This document shows positions 1-6,165 of a stretch of 9,375 bases of DNA, piece by piece. A program made the position numbers and the translations under genes. Every line of letters starts with the position of its first letter. Position 1 is the first letter of the stretch. The stretch is from Bacteroidia bacterium (GTDB lineage Bacteria > Bacteroidota > Bacteroidia > Flavobacteriales > Flavobacteriaceae): contig JAUIJW010000081.1 of assembly GCA_030431085.1 (NCBI GenBank), positions 1 to 9,375 of the forward strand. Reading direction: 5' to 3'. The notes below the pieces were generated by a model. It made no database searches. It had not been told where the DNA came from and saw only the letters and a program-made list of their open reading frames with translations.

Positions 1-2
1 GT

Positions 3-80
3 ATTAATTTAGTTCAATCTGCTTTTACAAAGTGGTGTTTATTAGAAAAAATATTACTCAAATTAGGAGTAAAGCAGTAA
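3..80 (+). CDS. C-terminal tail of an unidentified protein (5' end outside window)
   Basis: Only one forward frame stays open from the left edge; it encodes 25 residues ending in LLKLGVKQ and then TAA at 78-80. The tail is amphipathic and ends in basic residues, but it is too short to assign to a family. Support for it being a real gene end is contextual: a strong hairpin terminator follows 47 bases later, and the next gene (yajC) is on the opposite strand and converges on it. It could be a chance open frame, because 78 bases without a stop is not rare. No function is proposed. Confidence 0.45.
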   Translation: MNLVQSAFTKWCLLEKILLKLGVKQ

Positions 81-127
81 ATTATTGAATCGTAATACTA
101 CTCTATAATAAAAGTGTATCCAAATCA

Positions 128-155
128 AAAGGCTTGAGTATGAACTCAAGCCTTT
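128..155. terminator. Bidirectional intrinsic terminator between convergent genes
   Basis: A perfect 12-bp stem (128-139 pairing with 144-155) encloses an ATGA loop. The GC-rich core is AGGCTTGAGT/ACTCAAGCCT. The stem is flanked by A-rich sequence on the left and T-rich sequence on the right, so it can end transcripts from either side. It lies between the plus-strand gene ending at 80 and the minus-strand yajC ending at 206, which is where a shared terminator is expected. Confidence 0.85.
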
Positions 156-205
156 ATTAAAATTGTATTATGGTATTAGAGCATCCTTTCAATTCTAAGA
201 TGGCT

Positions 206-526
206 CTATTTCTTAGTATCTTTTGGTAAGTATTTTTTACTTAGTTCCATAGAAATAGCACTTCTTTCAAACTTTATTTTACCAGCACTTGTTTCAATAA
301 TACAGGTATTATCGGCATCAACCAAATCAATCACCTTGCCATGAATACCACTTGTTGTGACTACTCTTGCACCTTTTTTAAGTGATGACTGGAATTTCTT
401 TTCATTTTTTTGACGTTTCATTTGTGGACGAATCATAAACAAATACAATACCAAAAACATCAACGGAATTAGTATAAAATTACCCATGCTGCTACCACCA
501 GCTTGTAAAAACATATTTAAGTACAT
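206..526 (-). CDS. yajC: Sec translocase accessory subunit YajC
   Basis: A small inner-membrane protein of 106 residues, the usual size for YajC. In other bacteria it associates with SecDF and the SecYEG translocon; it is accessory, not the channel itself. It has a short N-terminal segment, one hydrophobic membrane helix at about residues 16-32 and then the family signature FMIRPQMKRQKNEKKF. A small cytoplasmic domain follows, with the typical GARVVTTSGIHGKV stretch (about 52-65). It is the last gene of the nusB cluster, starting 11 bases after the DUF1573 stop, so cotranscription is likely. The start at 524-526 gives MYLNMFLQAGG; a second ATG at 512-514 would give MFLQAGG and fits equally well, since there is no clear ribosome binding site to decide. 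The family assignment is firm. Confidence 0.93.
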   Translation of the reverse strand: MYLNMFLQAGGSSMGNFILIPLMFLVLYLFMIRPQMKRQKNEKKFQSSLKKGARVVTTSGIHGKVIDLVDADNTCIIETSAGKIKFERSAISMELSKKYLPKDTKK

Positions 527-537
527 AAAATTATTAT

Positions 538-999
538 TTAGCTATTTTTAGATTTTGGCGTTACTTGAGCTTTTATGGTTAAAATCTCTTTACCGCTTTC
601 TGTATTAGTAACCAAAGTCACTTGTTTTTGTTGTAAATTAGGTTTTCCAGATGAATTAAATTTCACCTTAATTTCCGCACTTTCTCCTGGCATGATTGGC
701 TCTTTAGGCCATTGAGGTACAGTACATCCACAAGAACCTTTTGCAGAAGTAATAATTAACTCACTTTTACCAACATTGGTAAATGCAAAAATGGTTTCAA
801 CAATATCACCTTCATTGATAGTGCCAAAATCATGTTCAGATTTTTCAAAACTAATAATAGCACTACCCTCTTTAATTTCTTGATCTCTTTTTTTGGCTAA
901 CTCTACATTGTCTTTCTTTATTTTTTCTGTAGGATCGTTTTTACATGATATCAATCCTAATCCAAAACATACCAAGGTTATGTATATGTATTTTTTCAT
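538..999 (-). CDS. DUF1573 family lipoprotein
   Basis: A 153-residue predicted exported lipoprotein. Residues 1-19 form a lipoprotein signal: a short basic start, a hydrophobic run and the lipobox LISC with Cys19 as the lipidated residue. After a charged linker (20-48), the DUF1573 domain runs from about 51 to 147. It is an immunoglobulin-like beta sandwich with the family hallmarks HDFGTI (56-61), FTNVGKSEL (73-81), SCGCTVP (89-95), PIMPGE (101-106) and FNSSGK (114-119). Cys90 and Cys92 are the conserved CxC pair, whose role is unknown to me. The gene lies 37 bases after nusB and 11 bases before yajC. DUF1573 proteins are very common in Bacteroidota, often as envelope lipoproteins, but no biochemical function is established, so none is assigned. 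Confidence 0.9.
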   Translation of the reverse strand: MKKYIYITLVCFGLGLISCKNDPTEKIKKDNVELAKKRDQEIKEGSAIISFEKSEHDFGTINEGDIVETIFAFTNVGKSELIITSAKGSCGCTVPQWPKEPIMPGESAEIKVKFNSSGKPNLQQKQVTLVTNTESGKEILTIKAQVTPKSKNS

Positions 1000-1022
1000 T
1001 TTAAATTATTTTTAAATTATTG

Positions 1023-1030
1023 CGAAAATA
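1023..1030 (-). promoter_or_regulatory. Possible promoter -7 element before the DUF1573 gene
   Basis: Read on the minus strand the sequence is TATTTTCG followed by CA, one base off the Bacteroidota -7 consensus TAnnTTTG. It ends 23 bases before the DUF1573 start codon and would give that gene its own short leader in addition to read-through from nusB. It overlaps no coding sequence. I see no matching -33 TTTG at 17-23 bases, and the surroundings are very AT-rich, so this is a weak candidate. Confidence 0.25.
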
Positions 1031-1036
1031 GAATTT

Positions 1037-1975
1037 TTATAATAAACCTCTTCCTATCTTTTTTATTTTATTATTCTGATTGTATTCTTTTAATATTTTA
1101 TCTAATACACCATTAATAAAATAGCTGCTTTTTGAGGTAGAATAATCTTTAGCAATTTCTATGTATTCATTAATACTTACCTTGGATGGGATAGATGGAA
1201 AATACAAAAACTCAGTTAAAGCCATTTTAATCAATATCAAATCAATTTCGGCTATTCTATCTGCATCCCAATTGGGTGTTTTTTTATTGATTTCTTCGGT
1301 AAATTCATGTTGATGTAACATTACCTTTTCAAACAAATCATACAAAAACTCTAAATCATCTTCTCTAATAACTAAATCAGTCAAAGAAATAACCTCATTT
1401 TTTTTCAGCTGCTTAAATGTTTTAAGAATCCAAGTATTCACTAACGGATAATCGTCTACCCATCCCAAATTCAAACTCTCATAAAAATCGAATAATTTTT
1501 CATCCGGAGCAACCACTTTTTCAAACACTTGTGTTATAAACAACTTATCTTGTTCAAAGCTATCGTCTTCTGCTTTAAGGTAGGTGCTATAAAATGACTG
1601 TTCCTGAAGTTTATCTAAAATAATTCTTACGAACTCTCTATGTTCGCTCCAATTAAGTAATTTCTTTTTCGAGCAAAACTCTTTAATGGCTTCACTGTTT
1701 TCTATAGCAGCAATAACCTTATTTTCAATAAATTTTAAGCTTGGGTTTTTATCTTCTTCTGTAGCCAGATACCTTTTCTTCTTAATTTCTAAATGCTCTA
1801 AGGCCAGGTTTTTAACTTCAACAATCAAAAGCAATTGTAAGACATATAAATCAAAAGCCTTTTCTGTACTAAAGTTTAAAAACTTCTTCTCTCGAGATAA
1901 GTCATCATTTTTCGATTGTAACAAGGCATAGATTGATTGCATTACCTTAATTCGAATATGTCTTCTATTCACCAT
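1037..1975 (-). CDS. nusB: Transcription antitermination factor NusB, long Bacteroidota form
   Basis: NusB binds boxA RNA together with NusE (ribosomal protein S10) and supports antitermination and rRNA transcription. This protein has 312 residues, against about 140 in the classical family. The N-terminus (NRRHIRIKVMQSIYALLQ, 3-20) matches the first helix of NusB. The C-terminal part from about 206 holds the diagnostic motifs: NWDADRIAEIDLILIKMALTE (235-255, starting NWDADR), IPSKVSINEYIEIAK (262-276) and SYFINGVLDKIL (284-295). Between them lie roughly 150-180 extra helical residues, including a stretch (143-185) that resembles the core at 207-249. The ATG at 1973-1975 starts exactly at the conserved N-terminus, so the start is well supported. 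It is the first gene of the nusB-DUF1573-yajC cluster and is divergent from the ABC exporter gene. Confidence 0.92.
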   Translation of the reverse strand: MVNRRHIRIKVMQSIYALLQSKNDDLSREKKFLNFSTEKAFDLYVLQLLLIVEVKNLALEHLEIKKKRYLATEEDKNPSLKFIENKVIAAIENSEAIKEFCSKKKLLNWSEHREFVRIILDKLQEQSFYSTYLKAEDDSFEQDKLFITQVFEKVVAPDEKLFDFYESLNLGWVDDYPLVNTWILKTFKQLKKNEVISLTDLVIREDDLEFLYDLFEKVMLHQHEFTEEINKKTPNWDADRIAEIDLILIKMALTEFLYFPSIPSKVSINEYIEIAKDYSTSKSSYFINGVLDKILKEYNQNNKIKKIGRGLL

Positions 1976-2018
1976 AATTTAAAAAGATCGTCAATTATAT
2001 ACTGAATTATTTTAGCCG

Positions 2019-2026
2019 CAAAATTA
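2019..2026 (-). promoter_or_regulatory. Candidate promoter -7 element for nusB
   Basis: On the minus strand this reads TAATTTTG followed by CGG, a perfect match to the Bacteroidota -7 consensus TAnnTTTG. It ends 43 bases before the nusB ATG, so a start a few bases downstream would leave a leader of about 35-40 bases. An upstream ATTG (2039-2042) is only 12 bases away, shorter than the usual spacing near 19, so the -33 box is doubtful. It lies in the divergent nusB/ABC intergenic region. Confidence 0.5.
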
Positions 2027-2127
2027 GTCTTTTTTTCACAATGTAGAGCATATCGCTTTTAATAAAACGTTAAAATTTAAAGCTCAAGGATAAAAAATAA
2101 AGAATCAATATTTGTAGAGAATTCTTG

Positions 2128-2135
2128 TATCTTCG
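2128..2135 (+). promoter_or_regulatory. Candidate promoter -7 element for the ABC exporter gene
   Basis: TATCTTCG followed by CAGC resembles the common Bacteroidota -7 form (TAnnTTTG, often followed by C) with one mismatch. It ends 28 bases before the ATG at 2164. A TTTG at 2111-2114 is 13 bases upstream, closer than the usual 17-23, so the -33 assignment is uncertain. If it is the promoter, the start of transcription lies downstream of the TTG codon at 2125, which supports the ATG at 2164 as the real start of translation. Confidence 0.45.
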
Positions 2136-2163
2136 CAGCTCACATTTTACCAATTTTGTTCTA

Positions 2164-3930
2164 ATGAAGGCGTTAAAATATCTCAATAAATTTTTTGTAA
2201 AATATAAATATCGGTTGATATTAGGGATATTGATAACGGCCATTTCTAAGATTTTTGCTTTACAGATACCATCGCTAATACGTGATTCGCTTAATGTTGT
2301 TGAAGATTATTTAAGAAATGATATTACAGACATCGACACGGTTAAATCTCAGCTCATTATAAACATTCTTTATATTGTTGGTGCCGTAATTTTATCTGGT
2401 TTTTTTACTTTTTTAATGCGCCAAACTCTCATTGTAATGTCTCGTTTAATAGAATATGATTTGAAAAACGAAATTTTTATACAGTATGAGAAACTCTCAT
2501 TAAATTTTTACAAAAAAAATAGAACTGGTGATTTAATGAATCGCATTAGTGAAGACGTGGGTAAAGTTAGAATGTATTTCGGACCCGCCATCATGTACAC
2601 CATGAATATGCTTGTGCTATTTGTTATTGCGATTTCTAAAATGTTGAGTATCGATACCAAACTAACCTTATACACTTTGCTACCTTTACCTATTCTCTCT
2701 ATTTCCATATACATTTTAAGCAAAATTATTAATAAGAGAAGTAATATCGTACAACAATATTTATCTAAACTAACTACTTTTTCTCAAGAAATATTCTCTG
2801 GTATTAATGTTATTAAGGCTTATAATATTGGTCAACCAACCTCTGTTGATTTTAATACTTTGGCGGTAACATCTAAACAAAAAAACATTTCATTATATAA
2901 AGCTCAAGCTTTATTTTTTCCACTAATGATATTGCTTATTGGTATTAGTAATACTTTAGTGATTTATGTTGGAGGTATGCAATACATTAATGGCGAAATT
3001 AATAACATTGGTATTATTGCAGAATTTATCATGTATGTAAATATGCTAACTTGGCCTGTAGCCGTGGTGGGTTGGGTAACTTCTATTGTGCAACAAGCAG
3101 AAGTCTCACAAAACAGAATTAATGAATTTTTGCAAGAAAAGCCTTCGGTAAAGAATTTAGTAAATAAAAATACGCCCATTAATGGGAGTATCGTGTTTGA
3201 TAATGTAAGCTTTACTTACGAAGACACGAACATTGAGGCGTTGAAAAATGTAAGTTTTAAGGTAGATAAGGGTAAGTCTTTGGCTATAATGGGTAAAACA
3301 GGCTCTGGTAAGTCTACCATTGCCGCCTTAATCGCTAGGTTATACGATAGTTCTAGTGGCCATATTTTGATTGATCAAGAATCAATTCAACAAAAAAATC
3401 TTAGTCAACTACGAAATAGCATAGGATTTGTACCTCAAGATGCTTTTTTATTCTCAGATAGTATTAAAAATAATATTAAAATTGGCAAAGAAAACGCTAG
3501 TGATGAAGATATTATTAAAGCCGCTAAATCTGCCTATATTCATCATAATATTGTAAAATTTAAAAACGGATATGATACTTTGGTAGGAGAACGGGGCGTT
3601 ACCCTTTCTGGTGGACAAAAACAAAGAGTTTCTATTGCTAGAGCATTAATTGCAGATCCAGAAATTTTAATTTTTGACGACTGTCTTTCGGCTGTTGATA
3701 CAGAAACAGAAGAAGTCATTTTAAATAATTTAAAAAAGGCCTCAGAAGGCAAAACGACGATTATTATCGGACACAGAACTTCGTCTATTAAAAATGCCGA
3801 TTACATTATTGTTTTAGACAATGGTGAAATCATTCAAAAAGGTACTCATGACCAACTTGTTGAACAAGAAGGATATTACCAGAAAACCTATCAGCAACAG
3901 CTAGAAGAAAAGTTAACAAACCCTGAATAA
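2164..3930 (+). CDS. ABC exporter half-transporter, fused membrane and ATPase domains (MdlA/MdlB-like)
   Basis: A 588-residue protein with six predicted membrane helices in the first 310 residues (type I exporter fold) and a C-terminal ATPase domain from about 340. Visible ATPase motifs are A-loop Tyr352, Walker A GKTGSGKST (377-385), Q-loop Gln425, signature LSGGQ (481-485), Walker B ILIFDD (501-506), D-loop SAVD (509-512) and switch His537. The residue after the Walker B Asp is Asp506, not the usual catalytic Glu, as in the weaker site of heterodimeric exporters such as MdlA. Half-transporters act as dimers; no partner gene is adjacent, so it may homodimerise or pair with a distant subunit. 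The substrate cannot be told from sequence; lipid or drug export are the usual roles. I chose ATG at 2164 because the upstream in-frame TTG (2125) adds 13 residues unlike the family and overlaps the likely promoter. Confidence 0.9.
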   Translation: MKALKYLNKFFVKYKYRLILGILITAISKIFALQIPSLIRDSLNVVEDYLRNDITDIDTVKSQLIINILYIVGAVILSGFFTFLMRQTLIVMSRLIEYDLKNEIFIQYEKLSLNFYKKNRTGDLMNRISEDVGKVRMYFGPAIMYTMNMLVLFVIAISKMLSIDTKLTLYTLLPLPILSISIYILSKIINKRSNIVQQYLSKLTTFSQEIFSGINVIKAYNIGQPTSVDFNTLAVTSKQKNISLYKAQALFFPLMILLIGISNTLVIYVGGMQYINGEINNIGIIAEFIMYVNMLTWPVAVVGWVTSIVQQAEVSQNRINEFLQEKPSVKNLVNKNTPINGSIVFDNVSFTYEDTNIEALKNVSFKVDKGKSLAIMGKTGSGKSTIAALIARLYDSSSGHILIDQESIQQKNLSQLRNSIGFVPQDAFLFSDSIKNNIKIGKENASDEDIIKAAKSAYIHHNIVKFKNGYDTLVGERGVTLSGGQKQRVSIARALIADPEILIFDDCLSAVDTETEEVILNNLKKASEGKTTIIIGHRTSSIKNADYIIVLDNGEIIQKGTHDQLVEQEGYYQKTYQQQLEEKLTNPE

Positions 3931-3956
3931 CTTGAATAAATTAGGGTAAAATAATT

Positions 3957-3987
3957 GTTGCATGAATAATATAATTTTTTAGATTTG
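3957..3987 (+). promoter_or_regulatory. Promoter for the PUR-domain gene (-33 and -7 elements)
   Basis: A GTTG (-33) at 3957-3960 and a perfect TAGATTTG (-7, TAnnTTTG) at 3980-3987 are separated by exactly 19 bases, the spacing typical of Bacteroidota primary sigma factor promoters. Transcription should start near 3993, leaving a leader of about 25-30 bases before the ATG at 4021. This is the most complete promoter in the window and indicates that the PUR gene has its own transcript and does not depend on read-through from the ABC gene. Confidence 0.75.
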
Positions 3988-4020
3988 TCACTATATTCAA
4001 TAAACATAAATTAAAATAGT

Positions 4021-4407
4021 ATGAGCGAAAAAGGTTTAATTGATCAAGAAGAAATTTTTTCTCAAGTTTTAAGGGCAGGAAGAAGAACCTATTTTTTTGA
4101 TGTTAGAGAAACTAAAGCTGGCGATTATTACTTAACAATAACTGAAAGCAAAAAGTTTACTCATGATGACGGATCATTTCATTATAAAAAGCATAAAATT
4201 TACTTGTACAAAGAAGATTTTAGCGAGTTTAATGAAATATTACAAAAAGCTACTGATTTCATTGTCAACGAAAAAGGAGAAGAAGTTATCAGTGAACGTC
4301 ACCAAAAAGATTATCACAAACCAAGTGATGAAGAAGCTAATGGTGCAGTAGTTGAAGATAAATCTTCAGGCAGTAGTTTTACAGATATTAGTTTTGAAGA
4401 TATATAG
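4021..4407 (+). CDS. PUR-alpha-like (DUF3276) nucleic-acid-binding protein
   Basis: A 128-residue cytoplasmic protein of the DUF3276 family, which is common in Bacteroidota and related to the PUR domain of eukaryotic Pur-alpha and the Borrelia protein BpuR. PUR domains bind single-stranded DNA and RNA. The single domain spans about residues 9-90: a beta-rich half with EIFSQVLRAGRRTYFFDV (11-28) and GDYYLTITESKK (34-45), a second strand region HYKKHKIYLYKEDF (54-67) and a helix FNEILQKATDFI (70-81). The basic and aromatic residues fit nucleic acid binding. The tail (about 100-128) is acidic and Ser/Gly-rich, probably disordered. It has its own strong promoter and is followed 20 bases later by a hairpin terminator, so it is probably monocistronic. 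The family is confident; the RNA or DNA target is unknown. Confidence 0.85.
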   Translation: MSEKGLIDQEEIFSQVLRAGRRTYFFDVRETKAGDYYLTITESKKFTHDDGSFHYKKHKIYLYKEDFSEFNEILQKATDFIVNEKGEEVISERHQKDYHKPSDEEANGAVVEDKSSGSSFTDISFEDI

Positions 4408-4427
4408 CGTGTTTTCTTTCAATATAT

Positions 4428-4455
4428 AAAAGAGCTGCTTAATTGCAGCTCTTTT
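4428..4455. terminator. Bidirectional intrinsic terminator
   Basis: A perfect 11-bp stem (4428-4438 pairing with 4445-4455, core AGAGCTGC/GCAGCTCT) encloses a 6-base TTAATT loop. The stem ends in AAAA on one side and TTTT on the other, so it has a U-tract in both directions. It ends the PUR gene (stop at 4407) and, read on the minus strand, the thiolase operon whose last stop is at 4488. Confidence 0.88.
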
Positions 4456-4487
4456 ACTTTTACTTAAGCACTGAAAATAAGGTCTAT

Positions 4488-5342
4488 TTAGATCTTTATT
4501 TGATAAATATTTCCTCCTATACCTCTAAAATACTCATCAGCGACTAAAACAGTAGAGTCATTTACAAATGTTATGGCCTCTTTTTGAGTTACAATACCTA
4601 AGGATATTTCTTTTACGTCTCCAGAGAAAAAATCGTCTCCTTTCCAATTTTCGAAAACCCAAATTTTATTAGAACTTAAAAGCGCCAATCTTAAAGCTGC
4701 AGAAGTAATCCAGCAAAGATATTTACCCGAAGAACATGTCACAAAAGAGCTTACTAATTTTGCATTTTGATTTGAAGCATAATCTCCCATTCTATACACA
4801 TTGGTTACTCCATCAAAAGGTTCTGTTCTATTTTTAGTAAATAAATACAAGTACTTTTTATAATAAATAAAAGCTTCTAAATCGTAGTTCTTAATACTAT
4901 CATTGGGTGTGGAATCAAATTTATCTTCAAATTTAAACTTTATGATCTCTGCACTAGTAATGGTATCTTTGATGTCTATTGGATTTTCAATTTTATAAAC
5001 GGTAAGTACGTTTCTTTCATTCTTATTATTGCCAAAATCACCAATAAAAAAATGACCAAAGTAATCTTGAGTCATATCCTCCCAGTCCTTGTTTTCTGCG
5101 TTAATGATTCGAATTGATTTTTTAATATGACCGGTAGAGTCAAGCAAATATAATTTTGGCGAGTTACCTCCATCATTGATGGCCCATAAATGGCCTAATT
5201 TATCGAATTCTATACCCGATATTTCTTCTAAATCATGAGGTACTGATATCAATTTACTTTGATAACTTTTTTCAACCTCTAGGGCAAAAAGAATTCCAAT
5301 AACAAATATCAAAAAAAGCGCTATTTGATATCGTTTACGCAT
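4488..5342 (-). CDS. Membrane-anchored or exported beta-propeller-like protein (SdiA-regulated/YjiK-like), function unknown
   Basis: A 284-residue protein starting with basic residues (MRKR) and a hydrophobic segment at about 7-20 that lacks a lipobox cysteine, so it is either a signal anchor or a cleaved signal peptide. The rest shows repeating strand patterns of a beta-propeller, with phrases typical of the SdiA-regulated/YjiK-type group: LEEISGIEFDKLGHLWAINDGG (starts at 38), DWEDMTQD (86-93), FFIGDFGNNKNER (98-110), YDLEAFIYYKKYLYLFTKNR (starts at 153) and VLVADEYFRGIGGNIYQI (265-282). There are two cysteines (203, 210) in the exported part. It is the third gene of the thiolase operon, 39 bases after the C40 peptidase gene, and ends at the shared terminator. 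I recognise the fold type with moderate confidence but no activity; binding or sensing at the envelope is possible. Confidence 0.7.
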   Translation of the reverse strand: MRKRYQIALFLIFVIGILFALEVEKSYQSKLISVPHDLEEISGIEFDKLGHLWAINDGGNSPKLYLLDSTGHIKKSIRIINAENKDWEDMTQDYFGHFFIGDFGNNKNERNVLTVYKIENPIDIKDTITSAEIIKFKFEDKFDSTPNDSIKNYDLEAFIYYKKYLYLFTKNRTEPFDGVTNVYRMGDYASNQNAKLVSSFVTCSSGKYLCWITSAALRLALLSSNKIWVFENWKGDDFFSGDVKEISLGIVTQKEAITFVNDSTVLVADEYFRGIGGNIYQIKI

Positions 5343-5381
5343 AAATAATTTTTATTAGTCTAGTCTGAAAGAAGAATATCG

Positions 5382-6146
5382 TTAAAATATTTGCTTCATA
5401 ACCCTTAATTTGTGGGTATGTCTTTTGGTATCTACATTATAAATACCGCTTTGGTCTAGTCTATCTAATCTAACTTTACCATAACAATGCATAATATAAT
5501 TGTTTGCCAGAATAATACCTACATGTATGATATTTCCCTCAGCATCATCGAAAAAAGCCAAGTCGCCTGGTTCACTTTCTTCTATAAAACTAAGCACTTC
5601 TCCTTGACTTGCTTGATGTGCAGCATTGCGCAATAATTTGTGGCCGTTAATTTTATAAACTAGCTGAGTAAAACCTGAGCAATCTAAGCCTAATGAAGTC
5701 CTTCCTCCCCATAAAAAAGGAGTATTTAAGAGCAGATATGCTGTGTTTACAATATCTTGTTTACTTTGGGCTTTTGTATTTACAAGGCCATCGAATTGAA
5801 ACTGTTTACCAATAAATTCTACCATTCCTTCTTGGTAATTTGGTAAGGAAGCGCCTATGCTAATTACTTGTAAATTTTGATTCTCGCTTATAAAGTTAAC
5901 TAAATCTTTGCTAACCACTTCGCTACCTTTTAATTCTTGGTATTGATCTAACGATAATTTTTCTAATTCAAGATGATGGATCCAACCTTCAAATTCATCA
6001 AAATCATTAACAATATATAACCAGCCTTTTTTTGAATCTGTTATCTTACAAGTTTCTCCAAAAAGTAATTGCGATGTCATTTCGCTTTTTTCTGAAGCCT
6101 CACTACGTATAGCAACACAATTTAAAATGCAGATTCCGTAATTCAT
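5382..6146 (-). CDS. C40 (NlpC/P60) cysteine peptidase with N-terminal SH3-like domains
   Basis: A 254-residue probable cell-wall peptide hydrolase of the gamma-D-glutamyl-diamino acid endopeptidase type (YkfC/dipeptidyl-peptidase VI group). Residues 1-60 form a bacterial SH3-like domain (VAIRSEASEKSEMTSQLLFGE, starts at 11; GWIHH 54-58), 61-120 look like a second, more divergent one, and the NlpC/P60 domain runs from about 127. Catalytic residues are visible: Cys156 in LDCSGF, His208 in IHVGI and His220 in MHCYGKVR, with the substrate-pocket WGGRTS at 146-151. There is no signal peptide or lipobox, so it is predicted to be cytoplasmic, which suggests recycled muropeptides as substrates and not the intact wall. 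It starts 19 bases after the thiolase stop, so cotranscription is very likely. Family and catalytic triad are confident; substrate and location are inferred. Confidence 0.9.
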   Translation of the reverse strand: MNYGICILNCVAIRSEASEKSEMTSQLLFGETCKITDSKKGWLYIVNDFDEFEGWIHHLELEKLSLDQYQELKGSEVVSKDLVNFISENQNLQVISIGASLPNYQEGMVEFIGKQFQFDGLVNTKAQSKQDIVNTAYLLLNTPFLWGGRTSLGLDCSGFTQLVYKINGHKLLRNAAHQASQGEVLSFIEESEPGDLAFFDDAEGNIIHVGIILANNYIMHCYGKVRLDRLDQSGIYNVDTKRHTHKLRVMKQIF

Positions 6147-6165
6147 AAAATACTTCAGTACTAAT

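Noticed and set aside
1686..1931. Plus-strand open frame inside nusB
   Set aside because: It is fully contained in a well-supported gene on the other strand and has low-complexity Ser/Phe/Lys content typical of a shadow frame.
2125..2163. TTG start extending the ABC transporter by 13 residues
   Set aside because: The extra residues do not resemble exporter N-termini, they overlap the likely -7 element at 2128-2135, and ATG 2164 gives the standard N-terminus.
2508..3752. Three short minus-strand open frames (2508-2723, 2964-3179, 3543-3752) inside the ABC transporter
   Set aside because: All lie opposite conserved membrane or ATPase segments, and their sequences are explained by the coding strand.
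3920..3947. Possible terminator hairpin after the ABC transporter gene
   Set aside because: The arms pair over only seven positions with one G-T wobble, the loop is 14 bases and no T-run follows; it also overlaps the end of the gene. The ABC transcript may run on into the PUR gene.
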